Of a stretch of DNA of 39,938 nucleotides, positions 33,466 to 39,938 are shown piece by piece. The notes below the pieces were generated by a model. The model saw only the letters and a list, made by a program, of their open reading frames with translations, ran no database searches and had not been told where the DNA came from. Position numbers and translations under genes: made by a program. The stretch is taken from positions 1-39,938 of the forward strand of contig CACCIO010000008.1 of assembly GCA_902546085.1 (NCBI GenBank), read 5' to 3'. The stretch's first letter is position 1. The number at the start of each line of letters is the position of its first letter. This DNA comes from an uncultured Pelagibacteraceae bacterium. Its GTDB lineage: Bacteria > Pseudomonadota > Alphaproteobacteria > Pelagibacterales > Pelagibacteraceae.

Positions 33466-34824
33466 TTACTTTAATTGGTTAAATAGCTCTGGCGGTATAC
33501 CTTTATCTGACATACCTTTCAGATTTCCTTTTGACATCTTTTTCATCATTTCAGACATCATTTTAAACTGCTTAAGCAATTTATTGATAGTGGCTGGATC
33601 TGTGCCAGAGCCATTAGCAATTCTTTTTTTTCTAGAACCATCTATTATTTTTGGATTCTCTCTTTCTTTTTTTGTCATTGATAGAATAATAGCTTCATTT
33701 TTTGATATTATACTTTCATCAATACCTGCAGAATCCATTTGAGATTTAATTTTAGATACTCCTGGCATAAAAGACATAATTCCCTCAATACCACCCATTT
33801 TTTTCATTTGTCTTAATTGAGACAAATAATCTTCCATAGAGAATTGACCTTTTTTTAAATTTTCCTCTGCTTTTTTAATATTCTCTTCACCTAAATCTTG
33901 TGCAGCTTTTTCTACAAGAGATACGATATCTCCCATTCCAAGTATTCTGTTTGCAATTCTATCTGGATGGAATACTTCAAGATTATCTATTTTTTCTCCT
34001 ATACCTAAAAATTTAATTGGAACATTTGAAACATATTTCATACTCACTGCGGCTCCACCTCTTGCATCACCGTCAGCCCTAGTTAAAATAATTCCAGATA
34101 AATTAACTGTATTTTTAAATTCTTTTGCCACTGAGGCTGCAACTTGACCTGTTAAAGAGTCTGCAACTAAGAAAGTTTCTGTTGGATTGATTACAGCTTC
34201 AATTTGCTTAATCTCACTCATCATTTGTAAATCGATTTGAGTTCTACCAGCAGTATCAAATAAAATTATTTCAGCTCCATTTAAATTAGCAGCACTTATT
34301 GCTCTTCTACAAATATCAGCAGGTTGCTGACCTTCTATAATAGGTAAAGTTAAAATATTATTTTGTTCTCCTAAAGATCTAAGTTGTTCTTGTGCAGCTG
34401 GTCTGTAAATATCTAGACTGACCATCATTACTTTTTTCTTTTTATTATTTTCTAAAAATTTTGCTAATTTTGCTGTTGTTGTTGTTTTTCCTGAACCTTG
34501 TAACCCAACTAACATCATTGGCACAGGCGGTACTGCGTTTAAGTTTATCTCGTTATTCGTTGCACCTAATAAATCTACAAGCTCATCATAAACAATTTTA
34601 ACAACCATATCCCCAGGAGAGGTAGACCTTATTATCTCTTGGCCTAATGCTTTTGGCTTAACTTTTTCAATAAAATCTTTTGCAACATCCAAAGAGACAT
34701 CTGCTTCAAGTAAGGCTTGCCTAATACCTCTTAAACCTTCATCTACTTGAGCTTCATCAAGCGAAGGTGCCTTTTTCAGAGAAGAAAAAATTTCTTCAAA
34801 TTTATTTGTTAAATTTTCAAACAT
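33466..34824 (-). CDS. ffh: Signal recognition particle protein Ffh
   Basis: 452 aa from the ATG at 34824 ([18 protein letters not shown], the conserved start). An open frame continues upstream to 34905, but those 27 residues are unlike any Ffh and fall in the hairpin region, so I reject them. SRP GTPase that binds signal sequences and 4.5S RNA and targets membrane proteins through FtsY. N domain 1-90; G domain with [17 protein letters not shown] (106-122), [20 protein letters not shown] and [10 protein letters not shown]. The methionine-rich M domain (from about 310) has the [12 protein letters not shown] helix. No Shine-Dalgarno precedes the start; a small hairpin ends 5 bases upstream. Confidence 0.97.
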   Translation of the reverse strand: MFENLTNKFEEIFSSLKKAPSLDEAQVDEGLRGIRQALLEADVSLDVAKDFIEKVKPKALGQEIIRSTSPGDMVVKIVYDELVDLLGATNNEINLNAVPPVPMMLVGLQGSGKTTTTAKLAKFLENNKKKKVMMVSLDIYRPAAQEQLRSLGEQNNILTLPIIEGQQPADICRRAISAANLNGAEIILFDTAGRTQIDLQMMSEIKQIEAVINPTETFLVADSLTGQVAASVAKEFKNTVNLSGIILTRADGDARGGAAVSMKYVSNVPIKFLGIGEKIDNLEVFHPDRIANRILGMGDIVSLVEKAAQDLGEENIKKAEENLKKGQFSMEDYLSQLRQMKKMGGIEGIMSFMPGVSKIKSQMDSAGIDESIISKNEAIILSMTKKERENPKIIDGSRKKRIANGSGTDPATINKLLKQFKMMSEMMKKMSKGNLKGMSDKGIPPELFNQLK

Positions 34825-34902
34825 ATTTATTACGCATAGCAGTAACGCACTAGTGGGCGAACCCTCGCTGACTAGTGTCGATCTCTTTGTTTTCAAAGAC
34901 AC
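34825..34902 (-). promoter_or_regulatory. Structured 5' leader upstream of ffh with competing helices
   Basis: Three inverted repeats are visible. Hairpin A: 7-bp outer stem 34848-34854/34871-34877 (CACTAGT with ACTAGTG) and 4-bp inner stem 34857-34860/34865-34868 (GCGA with TCGC) across a 2x2 internal loop. Hairpin B: 34875-34879/34898-34902 (GTGTC with GACAC), capped by CTTTG/CAAAG (TTTG/CAAA when the outer stem forms) around a 4-base loop. Its outer stem shares bases 34875-34877 with hairpin A, so the two outer helices exclude one another. Hairpin C: 34830-34835/34839-34845, with one bulge, ending 5 bases before the ffh ATG. G+C is locally well above the neighbouring sequence. The strand is uncertain, since the inverted repeats would fold on either; I favour the ffh mRNA because C abuts its start. 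I recall a published Pelagibacter candidate RNA motif named for ffh; this may be it. Confidence 0.6.
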
Positions 34903-34915
34903 CACAAAGTTAATG

Positions 34916-34962
34916 TTTTTGCGGAAACGGCAACAACCTATAATAGAGGTTCAAAAAGTCAA
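34916..34962. promoter_or_regulatory. Candidate overlapping divergent promoters for ffh and dapF-ftsY
   Basis: On the plus strand a perfect TATAAT lies at 34939-34944, about 40 bases before the dapF ATG, with only a weak -35 (TTTTTG at 34916-34921, 17-base spacer). On the minus strand the same near-palindromic stretch reads CCTCTATTATAGG (TATTAT at 34945-34940), with TTGACT at 34962-34957, but that spacing (11 bases) is too short for a standard pair. Divergent transcription must start somewhere in this 160-base gap; exact start sites are a guess. Confidence 0.4.
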
Positions 34963-34984
34963 TAAATAAGTTAAATATCTATAT

Positions 34985-35809
34985 ATGGATATTAAAGCAT
35001 TTAAAATGGACGGTTTAGGTAATGATTTTGTCATCATAGATAATAGACAAACAATTACAAATTTGACGAAAGAGCAAATAATAAAGATTTGTGACAGAAA
35101 ATTTATTGGTTGTGACCAACTAATATTGATTAAAAAAAATGATATTTCAGATGCTTCGCTAGAATTTTATAATTCAGACGGAGGAATGTCTGGTGCGTGT
35201 GGAAATGGTACACGATGTATTGCTGATTTATTAGGCAAGGAAAACAACAAAAAAGAAATTGTCCTAACAACTTTATCTGGCAAATTAAAATCTAATATTG
35301 TTGGAGAAAAAATAGTTTCTACAGAAATAGGTGTTGCAAAAACAAAATGGGATGAGATTCCGTTGTCTAAAGAATTAAATACTAATAATTTAGGAATTAA
35401 AATTATTGACAAAAATAATAACGAATTTTCTGGTGGAACTGCTGTAAATGTTGGAAACCCACATGTAGTTTTTTTTGTTAATAATAACGAAAATTTTGAA
35501 ATTAAAAAAATTGGACCAGAAATTGAAAATCATTCTTTATTCCCAGAAAAATGTAATGTTACTTTAGCAACTGTTGTTAACAAAGAATTGATTAAAGTTA
35601 GAGTGTGGGAAAGAGGAGCTGGACTTACTAAAGCATGTGGTACAGCAGCTTGTGCAACAGCTTTTGCTGCAAAACAAAATGGACTGGTAAATGATAAAGT
35701 GAATATTGAATTTTCTACAGGTAGATTGACAATTTCAATTGATGAAAACAATAGTATTCATATGAAAGGACCAGTTTCAGATATCGAGGAGATAAATTTT
35801 AAAATTTAA
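34985..35809 (+). CDS. dapF: Diaminopimelate epimerase
   Basis: 274 aa cofactor-independent epimerase that turns LL- into meso-diaminopimelate for peptidoglycan and lysine. The two active-site cysteines are C72 (SGACGNGTRC) and C218 (TKACGTAACATAF). KMDGLGNDFVIID at the N-terminus and VNVGNPHVVFF in the middle are family blocks. Its stop overlaps the ftsY start by one base (TAATG). In many alphaproteobacteria a MiaB-like gene lies between dapF and ftsY; not here. Confidence 0.97.
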   Translation: MDIKAFKMDGLGNDFVIIDNRQTITNLTKEQIIKICDRKFIGCDQLILIKKNDISDASLEFYNSDGGMSGACGNGTRCIADLLGKENNKKEIVLTTLSGKLKSNIVGEKIVSTEIGVAKTKWDEIPLSKELNTNNLGIKIIDKNNNEFSGGTAVNVGNPHVVFFVNNNENFEIKKIGPEIENHSLFPEKCNVTLATVVNKELIKVRVWERGAGLTKACGTAACATAFAAKQNGLVNDKVNIEFSTGRLTISIDENNSIHMKGPVSDIEEINFKI

Positions 35810-36726
35810 TGGGAATTTTTGAAAAATTTAAATCAGGTTTTAAAAAAAGTGCCTCAGCTTTTACAACGGGTTTAAGAGATATAGTTGTAAAAAAAGAGAT
35901 TGATGACAAAACATTAGACAAAATTGAAGATTACTTAATTCAATCCGATGTTGGTATTGTTTCGGCTTCAGAAATAAGAGAAATAATTTCTCAAACAAAA
36001 ATTGATCCCAATAAAGATTTAACTGACGAAATAAATAATATTTTAAAAAATTATATTATTTCAATTATGAAACCTTTAGAAAATATTGAATTCTTCAAAA
36101 AAAAAGAAAAATTAAATGCAACATTAATTTCAGGTGTTAATGGTGTTGGAAAGACAACTACTATTGGAAAAATAAGCAAAATATTAAAGGGTAATGGAAA
36201 TAAAGTAATGTTAGCTGCATCAGATACTTTTAGAGCAGCAGCTATTGAGCAACTAGAAAATTGGGCAAACAAAGTTGATGTTCAAATTACAAAATCATCC
36301 CAAGGTTCAGATCCTGCATCAGTTGCTTACAAAGCTATTGATGAAGCATTAAACAATAATTTTGACCAAGTTTTAATTGATACAGCTGGAAGATTACAAA
36401 ATAAAAAAAATTTGATGGAGGAATATAAAAAAATTGCAAATGTTACTAAAAAAATTGATCCAGATGCTCCACATGATGTTATTTTAGTTTTGGACGCAAC
36501 CTCGGGGCAAAATGTTATTAATCAAGTTGAAGAATTTAATAAAATTATTCCAATAACTGGTCTTATTATGACAAAATTAGATGGCACAGCAAAAGGAGGT
36601 ATTCTTCTAGCTGTTGCTAAGAAATATAAACTACCAATTATTGCACTTGGATTAGGTGAAAAAGAAGATGATTTACAAATTTTTGAGGCTGAAAAATTTG
36701 CAGAAGCATTTACTCAAATTAATTAA
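35809..36726 (+). CDS. ftsY: SRP receptor GTPase FtsY (short form)
   Basis: 305 aa, containing essentially only the NG domain; the long acidic N-terminal region of E. coli FtsY is missing, as in many alphaproteobacteria. An amphipathic basic start (MGIFEKFKSGFKKSASAFTT) probably mediates lipid binding. Walker A GVNGVGKTTTIGK (109-121), DTFRAAAIEQL, DTAGRLQNK and TKLDGTAKGG are intact. FtsY receives Ffh-bound ribosomes at the inner membrane. Its 3' end overlaps the convergent gene at 36719 by 8 bases. Confidence 0.97.
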   Translation: MGIFEKFKSGFKKSASAFTTGLRDIVVKKEIDDKTLDKIEDYLIQSDVGIVSASEIREIISQTKIDPNKDLTDEINNILKNYIISIMKPLENIEFFKKKEKLNATLISGVNGVGKTTTIGKISKILKGNGNKVMLAASDTFRAAAIEQLENWANKVDVQITKSSQGSDPASVAYKAIDEALNNNFDQVLIDTAGRLQNKKNLMEEYKKIANVTKKIDPDAPHDVILVLDATSGQNVINQVEEFNKIIPITGLIMTKLDGTAKGGILLAVAKKYKLPIIALGLGEKEDDLQIFEAEKFAEAFTQIN

Positions 36727-37282
36727 TTAAGGTACTGGAAATTAGAGGTTTATAAAAACTACATTTATAATGTTCTTTAAATTCATAGTGTCCACAATTT
36801 TTAGCTATCGAAGAAATAATAAAATCAAATTTTCCATTTACAGGATAAAGCTCTAACTTTTTTTCAACAATATCAAATTTAAAATTAGCTTTTAGACTTT
36901 TTACAGCACTAATCATCACCAGAGTTTTGTTATCTTTTAAAAGATAATATGCAAAATCATCTGGAAAAACTGGGAAATCATACTCTTGCAAAAAATATTT
37001 TGCTGTTTTGGGAAACCATTCATAAGAAATTAATGGCAAGGACTCTTTCGTTTTGTAGTTATAAATATAAAGATCTTTTGGAAAATCATTAATATAATTT
37101 GAATTTTCTCCTCGAGCCATGACAGCTTTTTCACGGGTTTTAAAATATAATGCAAAATTTTCATCGTGCGAATTCATTTGATCAATATGAAAAAGGCTGT
37201 CTACAGATGCTAAATTTTCTTTGGCATTTGATAAATTATTTAAAGAAAAAAGAACAATAAAAAATAAGAAAAAATTTTTCAT
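36719..37282 (-). CDS. Secreted/periplasmic protein of unknown function
   Basis: 187 aa. I do not recognise the family. Residues 1-20 (MKNFFLFFIVLFSLNNLSNA) form a clear signal peptide with a plausible cleavage after NA. The mature part is mixed alpha/beta in appearance, rich in Lys, Phe and Tyr. Two cysteines near the C-terminus (KNCGHYEF and HYKCSFY) are 11 residues apart and could form a disulfide. A segment MARGENSNYINDFPKDLYIYNYKTKESLP resembles an exported beta-rich domain. The gene is convergent with ftsY (8-base overlap) and 48 bases from the hydrolase upstream of it. Function unknown. Confidence 0.75.
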   Translation of the reverse strand: MKNFFLFFIVLFSLNNLSNAKENLASVDSLFHIDQMNSHDENFALYFKTREKAVMARGENSNYINDFPKDLYIYNYKTKESLPLISYEWFPKTAKYFLQEYDFPVFPDDFAYYLLKDNKTLVMISAVKSLKANFKFDIVEKKLELYPVNGKFDFIISSIAKNCGHYEFKEHYKCSFYKPLISSTLIN

Positions 37283-37330
37283 AGATTAACCTAAAAAAAA
37301 AATTTGAATTATCTTTGTTTAGATTATGGC

Positions 37331-38149
37331 TTAATTTAAACTATCAACAAACGATTTTAGGGCTAATACAAGTTTATCATCATATTCCATCATATGATCG
37401 TCATATTTTGTAAAATATGAATATTTAGGTTCACTTGCTAAATTAAAAATTTTTTTACCCATCCAAAATGGAACTATTTGGTCAGCCTCACCATGCATTA
37501 CTAATACTGGAATATTTATATTTTTAATTTTTTCATTATTTTCATACTTATCTTTTAATATTAAACCTACTGGAATATATGGATAAAAATTTTTCGCAGC
37601 CTCTATCATTGATGTGAATGGCGTTTCTAAGATTAATCCTGCAAAATTTTTATTCTGAGTAATTTCAGTAGCAATGCCAGTTCCTAATGACTCTCCATAA
37701 ATAATTATATCTTCTTCTTTTAAACCTTTTTCCTTAAGCCAGTTTATTGCACTAGCGCCATCTGTATAAAGACCCTCCTCGCTTGGTTTTCCTTTATTGC
37801 CGCTAAACCCTCTCCATGCAATAATTAAAAAATTAACATCCATGTCTCTAAAATGATTTAATTTATGAATTCTGTTTTCAAGTGTCCCAGCATTTCCGTG
37901 AAAATAAACTATTGTTTTATAACTATTTAAATTTTTATTATGAAACCAGCCTAAAAGATTAATATTATCTGTTGTTTTGATAGTAACTTTTTCAATGTTA
38001 ACTTCTAAATTATCTCCAGAATAATTATTTTCATCAGGATGATACATTAAATTTCTTTGAAAAAAGAATAAGAAAATTAAAACGATTAAGTAAATAGCAA
38101 TAATACCAATTAATAATTCCAAAAAAAAATTCCTACGTTTTATTTTCAT
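37331..38149 (-). CDS. Membrane-anchored alpha/beta hydrolase (BEM46/ABHD13-like)
   Basis: 272 aa. A basic MKIKRR followed by a hydrophobic segment (about 8-30) suggests an N-terminal anchor, with the hydrolase domain following. The triad is visible: serine in the elbow YGESLGTGIA, aspartate in HGEADQIVPF, histidine in YDDHMMEYDD; HGNAGTLENR is the oxyanion loop. The pattern (short anchor, HGNAG, GESLG) matches the BEM46/ABHD13/YfhR-type group, whose physiological substrates are mostly unknown; it may be an esterase or lipase. It overlaps the MFS gene by 17 bases. Confidence 0.85.
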   Translation of the reverse strand: MKIKRRNFFLELLIGIIAIYLIVLIFLFFFQRNLMYHPDENNYSGDNLEVNIEKVTIKTTDNINLLGWFHNKNLNSYKTIVYFHGNAGTLENRIHKLNHFRDMDVNFLIIAWRGFSGNKGKPSEEGLYTDGASAINWLKEKGLKEEDIIIYGESLGTGIATEITQNKNFAGLILETPFTSMIEAAKNFYPYIPVGLILKDKYENNEKIKNINIPVLVMHGEADQIVPFWMGKKIFNLASEPKYSYFTKYDDHMMEYDDKLVLALKSFVDSLN

Positions 38150-39371
38150 ATTTTTTTCTATTTAATATTAAAAAAAATATATAAGAAATAATACTTAAGA
38201 TTAAGAAAACTGAAAAAGCTGATTTAAAAGCAAATACTTCTGCATGACCCATCCCTTTAACAATATCTATCACTAAGCCCATTAGCCATTGCATTATGAA
38301 TGTTCCTGCAAATATTAATAAATTGAATGAAGTTAGTGCTTTACCAGCATAATAACCTGAAAAAGAAAGGCCCACAGCTGGCTGTGTAACTGATAAAAAA
38401 ATTGAACTTAAAATAAATAAAGTTATGTAGAATGCACCCGCTTTTGAGCCTAACAATATAATGACAAACATTACAGAAAAACTAATTGGCAAACCTAATT
38501 TAAGTATTCTTTTAGCGCTAAACCCTATTCCTGAAATTTTTGGTAAAAAATAACCCCACAAAAAAAAGGATGCCAACATAGTTACATTGATCCAAAATAA
38601 TCCTGTAGCGCTCTGAAGTGGTGTATAGCCAGCAACTCTAGTCATCCATGGGCCTGCCCATAAAGTTTGTATAGCCATTAAGCCCCCATAATTAAATAAA
38701 CCCATTGGAATTACACTTATAAAAAATCGATTTTTCCAAACTTCTGATAAAGTTCCGGTATTACTTGGCTCTTCTAACTCTTTATTTTTAGTTAAATTCC
38801 ATTTTGGGATGAAAACTAACATTAAAAAAATACTAATTAAAATTAAGATAGCGATACCAGCAAATATCCATCTCCAACCGAAACTAGGTAATAAAAGTTG
38901 TACAGGCAAAGTGGATGACAAAAAACCTAATGATGCAATCATTAGCATCCATGAGTTTGCTCTTTGTTGTTGATTTTCTGCATACCATATTCTGTAACCT
39001 GTTAACGGAGCCATCAAACAAGCACTTACACCTACACCAATTAGAATTCGTGAAACTAATAATCCCGAAAAGCTTTCAGCTAAAGCAAATGATCCTGTTC
39101 CAACTAATGCGATAAATAAAAAAGAAGAGACAACTTTTTTTGGTCCATATTTATCTAACAAATATCCAAGCGGTATTTGCATACAAGCAAAACCCAAAAA
39201 ATAACCTCCAGCTAATAATCCTAAATCAGCTGCTAATAAATTAAATTCTGAGGTTAATACTGGTGAAAGTGTCGCGGTAATTGCACGTAACAAACATGAT
39301 AAAAAATAACCAAATGCAAATACACAAAAAACAATAATAGCCTGTTTTTTTGGTAAAATATAATTTTCCAT
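38133..39371 (-). CDS. Major facilitator superfamily transporter
   Basis: 412 aa with about 12 hydrophobic segments. The loop 2-3 signature GYLLDKYGPKKVVSSFLF (MFS G-x-L-x-D-x-x-G-x-[KR]) is present, as are GVGVSACLMAPLTGYRIWY and the large central cytoplasmic loop near FIPKWNLTKNKELEEPSN. This layout fits organic-anion or sugar-acid symporters, but the substrate cannot be assigned. It shares 17 bases with the hydrolase gene downstream and is 3 bases from the unknown gene upstream, so the three are likely one transcript. Confidence 0.88.
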   Translation of the reverse strand: MENYILPKKQAIIVFCVFAFGYFLSCLLRAITATLSPVLTSEFNLLAADLGLLAGGYFLGFACMQIPLGYLLDKYGPKKVVSSFLFIALVGTGSFALAESFSGLLVSRILIGVGVSACLMAPLTGYRIWYAENQQQRANSWMLMIASLGFLSSTLPVQLLLPSFGWRWIFAGIAILILISIFLMLVFIPKWNLTKNKELEEPSNTGTLSEVWKNRFFISVIPMGLFNYGGLMAIQTLWAGPWMTRVAGYTPLQSATGLFWINVTMLASFFLWGYFLPKISGIGFSAKRILKLGLPISFSVMFVIILLGSKAGAFYITLFILSSIFLSVTQPAVGLSFSGYYAGKALTSFNLLIFAGTFIMQWLMGLVIDIVKGMGHAEVFAFKSAFSVFLILSIISYIFFLILNRKKYENKT

Positions 39372-39374
39372 TAA

Positions 39375-39938
39375 TTAAAAGTTTAAGGATATATCTCTGT
39401 GGACTGAGTTACATCTTGCAACAAATTTAGCTTGTTCTTTAGTTAATCTACTTTGAAGTCGTAGTCCAATATTATGTTTAATTACATCATTATATTTAAT
39501 TAATTCAGGTAATAAATTTTTATTAGCATCAGCTCTCCACGTGACTTCGGCATTGAAAAGATCAAAAGTCTCTGAACTTATTTCAAGTAATTTTTGTTCA
39601 TCTAACTCATCATTATCTATTATAGAAATTAGGTCATCTAATTTATTTGCAAATTCTTCCGTTCCAGAAATTTCTCCAAGCTTTTCAAAAAGATTATCAA
39701 TTATTGAAATAGATTTTTCAAAATTTTTATTATCAATAGTATATTTTAATTCTTTTATTCCTGGGGAAAGTTCTTTTAATTTTTCATTATCATCTATAAA
39801 CATTACTATTTGATCCAGAGTTTCATAAGCTTCATCTACGTTTTTTCTATATCTCTTTGTTCTTGTGTTTTTTGCTTTATGTAATATTTCAAACTCCCCA
39901 TTTTTGGTTTTCCAGCTTTCAGGAATTTTATTTTGAAG
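39375..39938 (-). CDS. Unknown protein, 3' part (5' end beyond window)
   Basis: The frame stays open from the stop at 39375 to the window edge, 187 codons, so the Met at 39803 is not necessarily the start. I do not recognise the family. The visible part begins LQNKIPESWKTKNGEFEI and is almost wholly alpha-helical and acidic, with many Leu/Ile heptad-like spacings (about residues 45-130) and a more basic end, RLQSRLTKEQAKFVARCNSV. No membrane segment is seen. It lies 3 bases upstream of the MFS gene. The Lys/Arg-rich HKAKNTRTKRYRKN segment could bind nucleic acid, but this is weak. Confidence 0.7.
   Translation of the reverse strand, partial: LQNKIPESWKTKNGEFEILHKAKNTRTKRYRKNVDEAYETLDQIVMFIDDNEKLKELSPGIKELKYTIDNKNFEKSISIIDNLFEKLGEISGTEEFANKLDDLISIIDNDELDEQKLLEISSETFDLFNAEVTWRADANKNLLPELIKYNDVIKHNIGLRLQSRLTKEQAKFVARCNSVHRDISLNF

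Noticed and set aside
34825-34905. N-terminal extension of Ffh by 27 residues
   Set aside because: The added residues are unlike Ffh and lie in the hairpin region; [13 protein letters not shown] from 34824 is the conserved start.
34825-34984. tRNA or 4.5S SRP RNA between ffh and dapF
   Set aside because: GGGTTCG resembles a tRNA T-arm but no acceptor stem or anticodon arm fits. The conserved SRP RNA tetraloop region (GGUC..GGAAGGAAGCAGCC type) is absent on both strands.

Overview
This AT-rich, tightly packed window looks like chromosome of a SAR11-clade alphaproteobacterium (Candidatus Pelagibacter or a close relative). The grounds are the very low G+C, gene spacings of mostly 0-40 bases, alphaproteobacterial gene orders (mdh-sucCD-sucAB-lpdA beside sdhCDAB; atpHAGDC without the Fo genes), and a 369-residue DmdA of the Pelagibacter type next to acyl-CoA ligase and dehydrogenase genes. 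No rRNA, tRNA, insertion sequence, prophage or CRISPR array was found. The only gaps above 100 bases are 6712-6819 and 34825-34984.

Layout. Bases 1-1934 (+ strand) hold the end of rsfS, then ctpA and rppH. From 1926 to 34824 every gene is on the minus strand, a 33-kb run read in the order ffh, rpsP, trmD, rplS, leuC, leuD, leuB, then the DMSP-demethylation set (dmdC-like, dmdB-like, an alpha/beta hydrolase, dmdA), asd, sdhC-D-A-B, mmsA, mdh, sucC-D, sucA-B, lpdA, priA, atpH-A-G-D-C. Bases 34985-36726 (+) carry dapF and ftsY. Bases 36719-39938 (-) carry a secreted protein of unknown function, a membrane-anchored alpha/beta hydrolase, an MFS transporter and the 3' part of an unknown gene that runs off the window.

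How the genes fit together. The central block encodes most of the oxidative half of the TCA cycle (2-oxoglutarate to oxaloacetate), complex II and the F1 part of ATP synthase. It also carries leucine synthesis and a DMSP-to-methylthioacryloyl-CoA route that supplies reduced sulfur, methyl groups and carbon. ffh and ftsY encode the two SRP-pathway GTPases; they are read divergently from a 160-base region with strong RNA hairpins.

Most notable observations: (1) the SdhC/SdhD anchors lack both usual axial heme-b histidines while the quinone-site residues remain; (2) a structured leader with competing helices lies directly upstream of ffh; (3) an intact alpha/beta hydrolase sits inside the DMSP cluster where no DmdD hydratase is visible; (4) ribosomal proteins S16 and L19 share an Ala/Pro/Lys/Glu-repeat C-terminal tail, with an exact 33-base tandem repeat in rpsP; (5) rimM is missing from the rpsP-trmD-rplS operon.
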